64,000 nt of DNA from Monosporascus cannonballus (Eukaryota > Ascomycota > Sordariomycetes > Xylariales): positions 1 through 64,000 of the forward strand of contig QJNS01000242.1 in the NCBI GenBank assembly GCA_004154925.1. Direction: 5' to 3'. Numbering within the stretch: the stretch's first letter is position 1; each line of letters opens with the position of its first letter. Under the pieces are notes generated by a model. The model was not told the origin of the DNA. It worked only from the letters and a program-made list of their open reading frames with translations, and searched no databases. Made by a program: the position numbers and the translations under genes. Positions 47,306 through 59,400 of this stretch are shown one piece after another.

Positions 47306-48714
47306 AATCCAAGCGAAATGAAGCGGAGGTTTGTATGAAACTCTTATACGTCTACTTAGGCGATTCATCATGCTGTTAGGAGTGAGGACAGGCGGGTAAC
47401 TAGACACACCCCCGTCTCTGGGTATATAGGCCTATGTAGTCCACAAGCCTCCATCGCCGTCACTTGTTATGGAGCTTAAAGTATTCAACATCGTGCATTT
47501 ATTTTGGACTCGACCCGATGATATTCGACTCGCCTAGTGACCCTCCTTTCTCAGCCTACTTGCGAGATTCTAATTCTAGTAAAGGCAGTTCGAATGCTTT
47601 GAAAGTGTGTAGGAACATATAGGAGCCTTTAGCTACTGAGAGCATAACAACATAAAAGCCCTCATAAACGGTATCGGGGACTCTCCGTGAACACCCGCTA
47701 CAAACTGCGTGGGGGAAGGCTACAGTCGCTTTTTCCTATCCTCGAAAATGATGAAGACATATATCAAGGCCCTACGACGAGAATGCTTAGCAACTGTATG
47801 CAAATTCCCGCCCACGACGCGCGAGACAAATTCTATGACTCATTGTCGCAGTTGATGTGTCGGAACGGAAGTGATCGTGTCCATGTTCCGGAGTCGATCC
47901 TGATCGACGCTCTTCGCGGCCGTATTCGCGGGGCTATTCGCGCGGCTCGCATTCCTGCTAGAAAGGCGGCTTTGTGCCCGGTGACTGGCGTTATACGAGC
48001 TGTGTCGCGACGTACCACCGTATCGTATTGGAGGTCGTGTCGTAACGGACGTCCGAGTCTGGTGGTTCGACACACTAAGTCTGTGGCCCTCGAATTCCGT
48101 AGCTCCTGTCCTATGAGACCCTGACATCACACACAGAAGCATATAACTAAAGAAGAAGTGTATTAAAGGTTGCCTGACCTCTAGAAGGTCCTAGCTAGAA
48201 AGTGAGGGTAGCGAACTCTCCTTTTATACACGTAAATACAACTGTAGCTAAGAGGAAAAGATACCGGGGGTGCATAAAGTAGCCTCGTTTCAGTAGGTGA
48301 TCAAACTAAGCCAAGGCTTAGCTGTTTGATCGACTTCAGCTGGGTCTGACATGTCCGCAGGCTCTGGGCGAATGGGGACTGTTTCCGCAAGATAGGACCC
48401 TTCCAGTAGATGGCGTAGACGGCTATGATGAGTATGAAGGAGATGGAAAATAAGATTGTTGAAGCATACTCTAGATTCTTCCCCGTCTCCACGCCGAGGT
48501 TGGCGTAGAAGGGGTGGCAGGCACGGTCAGGACGCCAGCGAGGAAATCACGAGCCCAGCCGTTGCCACCAGTTGCAGAAGCAGAGTACAGGACTGTCGTG
48601 GAATAGGGGTATCTGTGTTACTCATCAAGCTCCACATCACCCCGGAAAAACCTTGTTCCGGCGCGCTCACAGTACATAAAGAGCTTCCTAGCTACAGCTC
48701 TCCAAAATTTAATT
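47306..48714. other. Gene-poor DNA before the AT-rich block
   Basis: 1.4 kb leading to the compositional boundary. It contains the doubtful ORF at 47783-48124 and otherwise nothing recognised. Confidence 0.5.
47783..48124 (+). CDS. Doubtful basic ORF, 113 aa
   Basis: An ATG-initiated ORF of 113 residues, very Arg-rich (repeated R-G-x-I-R and R-A-A-R motifs). The upstream frame is open to a GTG at 47687. There is no domain, no intron support and no paralogue in the window. GC is higher than in the flanks. It may be a chance ORF or a fragment. Confidence 0.2.
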   Translation: MLSNCMQIPAHDARDKFYDSLSQLMCRNGSDRVHVPESILIDALRGRIRGAIRAARIPARKAALCPVTGVIRAVSRRTTVSYWRSCRNGRPSLVVRHTKSVALEFRSSCPMRP

Positions 48715-49552
48715 TTAATTAGATAATTATCACTTTTTATATTTTATATTACTATTTTTCGTGATTAACATATTTTATAATAATTATAAACCTAATACTC
48801 TAATTACGCAAAATAATTACGATTAAATTAATGGTAATTTTTTATATTATTTTATTAATTTTTAATATATCGGATAAGTTTATTTCCAAAGATATAGTAT
48901 TTAAAAATCGTTTTAATTATTTTTATCCCTTTTCTCTTTATATTTTAACGGTTTTTTGCGATATTTAAAATTGTATCGATTTCGATATATTTAACGTATA
49001 TAATTATGCGAATTTTTGAAAATTTGGTTTATTCGAAAAATACATTATATAAGTTAACTCTTAGGTAAACAAAAAATAACATATCAAAACTTTGGCTAAT
49101 TCGCAAAATTCTCGCGTAAATTCTATTTAATACGGGTTTTCTTTTCAAAAGACTTTAAAATTATTTGTTAAAATCTTAAAAATAAATTCGACAAAGTTTT
49201 AGGCGCTATATGAAAGATATTCGAGAAAATTATAGAAAACTTTTAAAACTAATTTTAAATGTATTAAAATATAAAGATGAATTAATATAACGATAAAAAA
49301 CCGGACTTTTAAACACGTTTAAATTATTCTAATTCTTTAAAAAATTATAATTTAAATTTTATTTTCAAAAATTAGAAATTTAATTCGTTTTTTTCTCGCT
49401 AAATATTACTAAAACCATACGTAAACTCTATCGCAAAATTTAATACCTAACCGAAATAAATTATATAAAACTTAATTACTAATATAAAATCTAGTGTACA
49501 ACTTATACCAAAATAAACGCGTATAATTTTTGAGAAATTAAAGGACCGCTTA

Positions 49553-49557
49553 GGGTA
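49553..49557. repeat. Target-site duplication GGGTA, left copy
   Basis: GGGTA directly precedes the left LTR and is repeated exactly at 56434-56438 after the right LTR. A 5-bp duplication is normal for Ty3/Gypsy integration. Confidence 0.9.
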
Positions 49558-49944
49558 TGTGACGAGCTTAGGGTTTAACCAACTATTAAACCTTAGTTAT
49601 ACGGGTTTATGTTGGCAGGAATATCGTAAGAATCTGAACAATAAATACAGTAATCGTATTACGTCTCGTAATACCAAGAGTGCCTTAGGTAATAATATTA
49701 TATTGCAAATTAAAGCTATTTAAACTATGGAAATAACGAAGGTATATATTTTATTTTTGCTTACTGGCTTACCACCAACGAATTAGTAATCCGGTTTATT
49801 GGCTTACTACCAATAAGTTGGTAATCCGGCTTATTAGCTTACTACTAATAAATTAGTAATCTATTACATAACCTGCCTTATTACGCAGTTATTATTAGGT
49901 TATAACAAACCGTTTCTGAAAACCGTAGCTTATTAGGTTATAAT
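49558..49944 (-). repeat. Left LTR (3' LTR of minus-strand element)
   Basis: Begins TGTGACGAG and ends GTTATAATA on the plus strand; the right copy ends TAACA, so the original termini were TG..CA. It contains three tandem units of about 35 bp (49761-49862). Confidence 0.9.
49761..49862. repeat. Three 33-35-bp tandem units inside the LTR
   Basis: Units at 49761-49794, 49795-49829 and 49830-49862 share the core GGCTTACYACCAA and end in GTAATC. The right LTR has the same array near 56248-56350. Repeats of this kind in LTRs are often enhancer or promoter elements; that role is inferred. Confidence 0.75.
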
Positions 49945-49947
49945 ACG

Positions 49948-49972
49948 ATTTTTTTTTTTTTTTTTTTTTTTT
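49948..49972 (-). other. Possible polypurine tract (A25 on minus strand)
   Basis: A run of 25 T on the plus strand starts 3 bp inside the left LTR. For a minus-strand element this is the polypurine-tract position, where plus-strand DNA synthesis is primed. RIP may have turned G into A in it. Confidence 0.45.
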
Positions 49973-51992
49973 ACAAATTTTGCTTTTAAGATTTCCTTTT
50001 TTTTGGTAAGCCCTTTTATATCCATTTAATATATCTTCCGGTATATTTAAACGTCGTTTTTACAAATCTAAATAACGACTTACCCTGGTTAATTTAATTA
50101 AATTCGAAAATTTTAACGTAATATCTTATTCTTTTTGTTTTATTCGGCAGCTTAATTACTAAATAATAAACGGGGTTTTTCGTTATAAAAATATATTCGT
50201 TAAAGCCGTTCATATAACGGGACACAAATCTCTATTTCCATAATTAACCGTTATATTACGAAGTCGAAAAAATTTAAAAAAAACTAACGGCCGAAAAATC
50301 TTTATCCGAAACTTTTGAGCGTTTTTTCGTATACGTCGTTAACGCCAGCATCATTAATCCTAGGGTGCAAAATTTGTTAATTATGCCCTTTAATCCCTAA
50401 ATAATTCCAACAATTTTGCGCAATTAAAGTCAAAATTTATAATTAAGGTTTAAGCTTTAAATAAAATAAACGTTATTAATTAGAATACGGTAAATCAAGA
50501 ACTTCCTTTTTTGGATCTTATAGATTAAAATGCTATTATTCCGGTAATTCCGTCGTTATTAATAAAAGTTTTTTAATAGAAGTTAAGCGCCAATAAAGTT
50601 CTTAGCGGGTTCCTAAATATTTTCGGAATCCGGATATTTGTTCCATTTAATCAAATATTAGGCAAATTTATTCTTTTTTCGTATATCAAATATTTTTTCC
50701 ATTTCGTATACTTATTTATCCTTGATGTCCATATCGTTTTATATAGTATATACCTTAATTATATCTGCTATGAATTCGAATAAAAATATAAAAAATTAAA
50801 TAAAATTTAACTTTTGGTAAAAGTTATAACTAGTAATTATTTTTTGAATTTTTCTTAGTAATTTTGTATAGACCAATATATTTAAAATCAAATTTTTTGT
50901 TAAATTATTTTATCTAAATATTTTTGGTAACGAAAAAAACCATTTTCCCTTTTTCGAAAATTAATTTCTTTAATGTTTTTTAATTATAATATTTCCTTAT
51001 TTAATTTCGTACGAATTCTAATTCTGATTTTATTTCTTAGTATAATTATCGTAATTATTTTGATATAAAAATTATCTTAATATTAATTAAACCGTTATCG
51101 CATATTTTTTTATATATTCTTAAAATCAAACTAAAATTTATATTCGTTAGAATTATCTTAATATTTTCGTAATAATTAATATTATAAGTTAATTCCGTAA
51201 TTAATACTTTTTTAACCTAATTCTTTTATTCGTAATTAATATAATATCGTAAGTAAATTTTTAAAATTTAATTTATTTGTTCCGTTTATTTATCCGTTTA
51301 AGATCTAAATACGTTCGATAACTTATATTTCAGGCCGATTTATTTTATTAAGCTTTACCAAAATTTAAATACAATTATTAATCCTTTATTTAAAATAATT
51401 TCCATTAATAATCTGTATATGCTAAATATATATGTAAAAAAATATATGTTTTTTGCTTGGCGTTTATATCCTTATAATATAGTAAAAAATAAGAAATTTC
51501 GTGAATCGATCGACGATTACGAAAATATTATCGTAATATATTCCTGTAATTGGATTTTTTAATATAAAAAACTGAATAATAAAAATAAAAATAATTAAAT
51601 ATTATAATCGTTCTATAATTAATAATAGCTGTAACTTTCCGTATATTTTATATCGTCGTATTTTTGTTTTAACGTAAATATTATATTACCGTATAAATTT
51701 TTATACTGTTAATTTTATTTTAAAAAAAATGTACGTTAAAGTTTTTTCAAGGTTTTGTAAATCTTTGAATATCCGTATAACTAATATTCGTATATTTCTT
51801 GTATTAAATATTTTTGGTATTTTTTTAAAACTTGTATTTTAATTTTTTTAATCTTTTAAAAAATTATTATTATTTTATTAAATTTTCTGGTATATATCGT
51901 AATATATTGCTCGAATTATCGCAGTTTGTCGTAAACTTAAATATCCTTCTATAATAATATCAAAAATTATATGGCTAATTTTAACCAATTTG

Positions 51993-52060
51993 TTGTCGAG
52001 ATTTAACCTTTTACTTAAAACATTTACTTTGTTATTTTCTAAGCTTTTCCTATAAATCAT
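51993..52060 (-). pseudogene. RNase H-integrase linker relic
   Basis: A surviving minus-strand frame reads NNKVNVLSKRLNLDN, which aligns with the Gypsy linker pattern (N-x-x-AD-x-LSRR-x-D) after RIP-type changes. It lies 0.7 kb downstream, in element orientation, of the reverse-transcriptase relic. Confidence 0.6.
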
Positions 52061-52777
52061 AACGAAATTGAAATTCGCTAATTTTTTTATATATTTTAAT
52101 TATTGTTTTTTAAACTCCTTAATTATAATAAATCGGATAAAAGTTTGATATTCTGTATAAACCTTAATCTAATATAAACTTCCCTTTAAAAATGTTTAAA
52201 CTTTCGAAATGCCATAATAATCACTATAAATTCATTATTTGAAATACCGTAATTAAATTTATCTTTTTTTAACTTCTACGAAAAAAATATAATAGGATAT
52301 AATTTGCCTTAATTATTTCGCTATCCGATTACTATACCTAATACGTAATCCGAAATATCGGTTTTTAGCTTAACGGGGCGATTTAAATCGTAAATAATTA
52401 ATATTAGCTCGCTAATAATTATATCTTTAATATCTCGAAATACCTTTTCTGTATTTAACATCCATTTAAAGTCTTTTTTTCGTAACATTTATTTAAAATA
52501 TAACGATTCTGCTAAAATTTTAAATAAATTTCCTATAGTAATTGGCGAATCCGAAGAATGCCTATATTTCCTTAACCGTTGTTAACGTTTGCCATTTCGT
52601 AACTGTAACAATTTTTTTAGGGTTTATCCTAATATATCCTAGGATAATAATATATCCCAGATATTCCATTTCCTGCTTATGGAACTAATTTTTTTTTGCA
52701 TTAATAAATAATCTTACGTCCTATAAAACTTAAAAACCTTATAAATATATTTTGCGTATGTTTTTTTTATTTTTTTA

Positions 52778-52810
52778 AAAAATAAGGATATTATCGAGAT
52801 AATATACGAC
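52778..52810 (-). pseudogene. Reverse transcriptase active-site relic
   Basis: The minus strand reads V-V-Y-Y-L-D-N-I-L-I-F, the Gypsy reverse-transcriptase catalytic motif with the second Asp changed to Asn. GAT to AAT is a G-to-A change as RIP makes. It fixes the element's strand. Confidence 0.8.
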
Positions 52811-55800
52811 AAAAATATCGAGATATTTTCGTAGCATATAATTTACTATTCGTTAGAAAATTACTGGTACGTTCGTAAATCTTATTAATATAATTAAATA
52901 CTTAAATAATCCGTATTTCGTTTTAAAGGTTATTTTTTATTCGTATCCTTTTTTAATTCTGATAAAGTTATATTTATCTTTATAATTAAATATTATAAAT
53001 TACTTAGCTCCATAAAATTAATCTTTTATTTCCGTAATTAAGGGTAATAATATTCGATTTTTAACCGTAATATCATTTAGTTATCGGTAATTAATTATAA
53101 ATCGTAATATTTTATTTTTCTTAAATACGAAAAATATCGGGTAACCTGTTAATAATTTCGAAAATTAAATCGATCCTTTTTGTAACCGATTTTTTAGGTA
53201 TTTTCTGAAAATACGTAATTCGTTTCCGTTAAAAGTATAAATAAAATAAAATTTCGTCGAAAATCTTTTTTTAAAAATTATCTTGTAATTTTATTCGCTA
53301 TATTTTAATAATTTCGTATTAAACTCCTTTCTGAAAAATTACCTATATTTATTATATTATAATAATATCTTAGTTAGATATTTTAGCTTTTAAAGTTATT
53401 ATTCTTATTATTTTAAATCGTTATTTAATTACCTTAATTTTGCTTTAATAATAATAACGATACGTTGTATTTTTTTAATGCTTATTTTCTTTTTTAAATT
53501 TTATCCTTTTAGGTAATAAGGTTTTTATTGCATCTTTATGCTTATATTCGTCGGTATTATCAATTAAATATTAAGATCTTAATTTTTCTTTTTTTTGTTT
53601 ATTAACAAAAAATAAAACGAACTTTACCTAGCCAGTTTTACCGTTAATCAAAATTCCGTATTAACGTATCCATAATAATTCTAAAATTATATTGTAATTT
53701 TTAAGTAAAACGATATCGAAATTAACTGTTTAATAGTATCTTTAAACAAAAATCCGAGATAATTAATTTCGCATATTATTTTTCTGTTATCGTAAGCAAA
53801 TTCCTACCTTTTCGCATTCGTCGTTTTATAAAGTTCTAACTTATATTTCCATAATAATCTAAGTTTATTAACTATATTTAATACAATATAATTTCCGCCT
53901 AAAGCTCCGCAATCCATTATTACGATATATTAATACGTTTTAATTCGTATATCTAAAGTAATAAGATTATGAATGTTTTTTATTATCGCGTTTAAAACTT
54001 TTCGTAAAATCTTTTTTTAATTTTTCTCAATGTTGTTATCCTACGGCTTTTTTATAGGTAACCTTTTTCTTTTAATTTCTATTCGAATTTATCGAATTTT
54101 GCTTATATTTTTTTCTTTAACGCATTAAGTTGTTAAATTCGTCGTTATTGCCGATATATTAGTTTTTCGAATTATATTAGTTATTTTTAACTTTATTGCA
54201 ATTTCTTTCCTTATCGAATAAATTATTTTTCATGTTTACGATTATATCTTATTATACGTGGTTTTAATTATTATTTTAAAGGTTTCTTGTAAATTAACGT
54301 ATTTCTTCTTTAATAACTTTTTTTAAGGATTTATAATAAATACTAACTGAAAATAAAAATCCGTAATAATTTTCTGGTAGTACTTTTTTAACGAACGTTA
54401 AATTAACTCCTTTTCTGTTTAATAATTATATTATTTATAATAACAAAAGGGCTTTTCTTAGGGGCATTATTTTTTTCGAACCAGTTTTCTTTTTCGGCCA
54501 GTCACTAGATATTTTCTGGAATTATGGGTCGAAAATATCGATACCATTATTTATTATTCTTATTATTTCTGGTACGGTTTAAAAAATGGAATTCTTTATA
54601 ATACATCCGAATAATTCGTTTATCAATATACTATTTTCATTTTTCGTAATCGAGATATTCTCGTCGTCGATAATATATAGCATACATTTTACCGTATCGA
54701 TTATGGGTTCCGGGACAGAATTTTGTATTTAATCTTAATATTCGCATAATTATCCTTATAATATTTCTTATTATGTTCGCAATATTTGTTAAACCAGCTT
54801 TCTGGCATTTCGTATTCCTTTTTGGACTTTTTGCTATAAGGGACCTGGCATATATTTAAGCTAAATTATGTTAATAAATTTACCTCCATTTTTTTTAATT
54901 CTTTTTAGATTATCCCTCAGATACTGGCTTCCAGTTATCTTAACGGGACTTCTTAAATACCTTATACCATAATACCTTATATCTTATTTTATTGCAATTA
55001 TAATACTTAATTTAACTTTAATCTTTTTTATAAATAACTCCTAATTCCATAAATCCTGGTTTCGTACCATAAGAAATATTACTATATCGAAAAATATTAA
55101 CATTAATTATATATCGGGGTTTGTTATCATTTTTTCCTTTAATATCTCTAATACGTTATACGTATTATCGATCGTTAATCTTAACTACTATAACGATATA
55201 ATCTAACAAATAATTAGCCCGATCGAACTTAAAAAACTCCTTTTATACTTTTTTTTTCAGGCCGTCGAAAAACTTAGCTATTAATACTTCTTATCTCTAA
55301 TTCAACTTAGCTGCTAATTAAATTAACATACTGCCGTAACTGGATATTAATCCTTTTTGTCGTAATTACTAAATCTACATTTCAGCTTTTATCTTTTCAT
55401 CTACCATTCCGAAAACCTTCGTTAATACTTGTTCGAATTATTCGTAATCGCTATAAATTCGCACTACTTCTAGGTTTCGTTTTTCGACTAACAGGATTAC
55501 GTACTTTCTTATCGCGGATTCGAACCAAATAACCGCATTTCCGATAAATCGTTTAACTGCAAATTCAATTTATACAGTAAACGTAACAAATCAAATAAGA
55601 AAATACCGAAAATATGCTCGGCATTACGTTAAAAACAATTATAACTTAATCGAAATTCCGTTAAAAAATTCTAGTTTAAAAAGCTTAAAAACCTCTCCTA
55701 ATTCCTTAGTAAAATTCAGCTAAATAACCTGGCTTACTCGAAACGGCTTCCCGATCTCGGAAGCTTTTCCTTTTTTCTTAAATTTTTTATAAGCGGCTTA

Positions 55801-56045
55801 AAAAAACGTCATAAAATCATTATTATTTTTCTTAAGCTAAATAATACGTTCATTCATAACATTCAGGCGTCGAAGAACTTTTTCGCGAAAAAGGCAAACT
55901 TTTCCTTTTCCTTTTTGGATTCCATTCCAATATCCGGATAATTAAGAACTTAATAAATAAGCTATTCGGGCTACTTGTTAATAAATATAATATTAATCAA
56001 TATTATTTAAAGTCTAACGGTACTATTAAATAAAAACTTATAACG

Positions 56046-56433
56046 TATAACAAATTTAAGGTTTAACCAACTATTAAACCTTAATCGTACGGATTTATAT
56101 TAACAAAAGTATCGTAAAAATCTAAACAATAAATATAATAATCGTATTACGTCTCGTAATATTAAAAATACCTTAAATAACAATATTATATTATAAGCTA
56201 AAACTATTTAGATTATAGGAATAACGAATATATATATCTTATTTTTGCTTATTAGCTTATTACCAACGAATTAATAATCCGATTTACTGGCATATTACTA
56301 GTAAGTTAGTGATCCGGCTTACTGGTTTACCACCAATGAGTTGGTAATTCATCACGTAACCTGCCTTACCGCGCAATTATGGTTGGGTTATAACAGACCG
56401 TTTCTGGAAACCGTGGCTTGTTAGGTTATAACA
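56046..56433 (-). repeat. Right LTR (5' LTR of minus-strand element)
   Basis: Begins TATAACAAATTTAAGG, aligned base for base with TGTGACGAGCTTAGGG of the left LTR, and ends GTTATAACA. In the parts I aligned nearly every difference is a transition, in both directions. The last 100 bp is visibly less AT-rich than the left copy. Confidence 0.9.
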
Positions 56434-59400
56434 GGGTAAAAGAATTTCATAAATATCGTAATAAAACGTTTGTATTAAATTAAAGACAAAAAAAGGTTAT
56501 TAATTATTACGAAAACAATAGTTCTCGTTTTTAAGAGATTTTCTTTAAGGTTTAGCGGTGGTACGTAACGGCTAAAACTTGGCCAATGACTTTGAACCAT
56601 TTTAAGTAATCTAAGCAATTTAGGTATTTTGACCAGACTACATAAATTACACAAATTTATAATGTGTTTACTTAAGAAAAAGAAATATATAATAAATATT
56701 TTGTATATAAATAATATTTATTTAATTTTAGTCTATACTTATTAATTTAATGGTTTAATAAAAATTATCGTTTTGACATAACAAAACAATTCGTGAGCCT
56801 TTTTAACGATCAAATTATAATATTAATTTTGGATTTATTATTAACTATAAATTAAAATCTAATTTCGAAACTGACTTATATTTGTAAATAAATATATATT
56901 AACTTTATTATATTTTAAACTTTATTTTAAAAAATAATAATTAAAATTTAATTTATTACTTAATTAAATAATAAGTTTTGTTAAATATAATATAAACAAT
57001 AATATAGAATAATATTTAGAAAATAAATAAAATATTCGATTTTTATTATTTATTAATAAAGGATTAATAATTAAATTAAATAATCTACTATTAATCAAAA
57101 GTATATTCCGGTTAATTAACGATATAGTATTAATTATTACTCGATTTCAAGAAGAATTTTCTTTATTTAAATAATAACCTATTTTTACAAAAAAATATAT
57201 TATTAAAATATAGAGATTTAAAATTCAGAAGGTTAAAAAAAGAAAAGAAATGGTGCCAAATAAAAGAGTAAAGAAAAGAAAGTTAACTTTTAATAAAAAA
57301 CTATATATTCTAACAATAAATATCCGAACTTTAACAACGAAAACGTTGAATATCTTTGATAACAAAAACTCTTAACCTTACTATTATTCGGCGTAAATTA
57401 CTTATATAAAAATATTATTTTGTTTTTAATCATTACGCAATATTAAACTGTAAAAAGTATAAATTAACTTTATGAAAACTTTATACTAAATTTATAAATC
57501 TAAAAGGATTTTTGGTGTAGGCTAGATTTTACTAAAGATTTTATAAAATTCTTTGACGGAAAATTATTAAAAAATAATGATTATTTCGTAATTCTTTGCA
57601 GAAATCCTTTATTATAATTCGAATCTATTATGGAAAATTATTTCCAAAATTATTTTAACGATTCTTCGGATATAAATAATTATTTTTAGTAAATATCGAT
57701 ATTTTAAGAAAAGATTGAAAATATGAGTTAAAAGCTCAAATTAAAAATGTATGCCGTTAAGTAATTCCATTTCTTCTGTTTAACAAGGTAGATACCCGAA
57801 TATATAATCGGATTTAATCGTTTAAAAATAGTTTTAAATTTATTTAAAATATATTATTTTACTTTCATTATAATAATGAACAATTTTAAATTAAGAACAA
57901 ATTATATATAGAAGTTAAAAAGCGATTCAATATAAAATATACCGATCAGGTTATTATCGTCGATAAACGTACTTTTAGTAAGTATTTTTTTTTAAAAATA
58001 GATCTAATAAATAAAACAATAACAAGAGATTTAATAACTAAATCAAAAAAAGATAAAAGTAAGCTTTATAAGAAGACGAATACCGTTTCGAAAGAAATTA
58101 AAAAATAAGTTTAATATAAAATGTTGTAATTATGGCAAAAAAGATATTGTAAAACTGAATATCGTTTTTTAGTTGAAAAGAAATTTTTTAAAATCTTTTT
58201 CTTTATTCTAAAAAAAGCTTAAAGCCGTTGAATAAACAATAAATAATAAGAAAAAATAAGAAAAAAAGGTTAAATTGATTTTTTTAAAACTAAAGTGCAT
58301 TATTATTACAATTATCTAAATCTAGAACAATATCCTAAAATAGAAAATTTATTATATTTGTATAAATTTTAAAATTAAAACTTATAAGCATTATTGGAAA
58401 TAAATATCGTCTAGGATAGCTATAAAATTAAAATACCTTTATTATTTCAATATATGAAAATACGAGTTATACGATAAATACGGTTAATTTTAGCTAAATA
58501 TTAATAATTTTAAATTATTACTACTTAAGTCTTCCGAATTTTTAAGATATATAATATATTTGAGAACACTTTTATTATATTTATAAATATTATTATATTA
58601 TTTAGCTTATTACGACGGCGATTATATACTTATTTACGCGCCAAAAAACAATAAGTTTTAACTCGGATGTAACAATAAAACATTGACGGAATTGAAAAAT
58701 AAATATAAATATAAATTGTGTTTCGATTGCCAAAATACCTTATGTTTTATTACTTATACTCCAATTTAAAAAAACAGAGCAAAAACGTTATATTACAAAA
58801 GTATTTATATTATTTTCTGATATTTATATTTAATACGAACCTTTAAATATAAAAACAATTTTGTTGTCGAAACTTTATCTCTTTAATTTTGGAAATCGAA
58901 AAATGGGAGCTGAAGGTTCGAATCAAAAACAACTATTATTTTCGAATACCAGATAAGTAAGAAGAAATGTTACATATATAGGGATAACCATTGCACTAAA
59001 TATATTATCAAAAAGTTTCGAAAATAAAAAGGCTTCTTTGTACGCATATTGGGTCAATTAAAAAAGATTAAAGATTTTCGAAATTAAAGTGAGAAAAATT
59101 TGTTAATGAAAAGTTATATATAAAGTAAAAAGAGAAAGACGCAATGGAATTAAACTATTTTAATATAAAAATTAAACGTTTAAAGTTATAATCTATTTAA
59201 AAGCCAAAAGCAAATGTATTTTTCTGATAGCAATAAGAAAATATAGAGTTCTTTAAGATATATAAATTAAAATTTTATAGATTATTTAAAATAGACGGAA
59301 GCTTATTTAAGTACGAAAACAAGCAAATATTCTAAAAAGTTAAAGAGTTTCGTATTTATATATAAGGATATTATAAATAATTTTTGCTATATATAACGGA

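Larger units (their letters stand above)
49558..56433 (-). mobile_element. Full-length Ty3/Gypsy retrotransposon, RIP-degraded
   Basis: A 6,876-bp element flanked by direct LTRs (387 and 388 bp) and a perfect GGGTA duplication. It is read on the minus strand: a reverse-transcriptase active-site relic lies at 52778-52810, and a motif like the RNase H-integrase linker lies lower, at about 51990-52040. The RT, RNase H, integrase order with falling coordinates is that of Ty3/Gypsy. On the minus strand the A25 run (T at 49948-49972) just inside the left LTR sits where a polypurine tract should be. The primer-binding site next to the right LTR is too altered to assign to a tRNA. No intact ORF remains, so the copy is dead. 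Confidence 0.9.

Noticed and set aside
51878..52060. 60-codon ORF as a gene
   Set aside because: It carries the Gypsy linker relic and lies between the LTRs, so it is part of the dead element.
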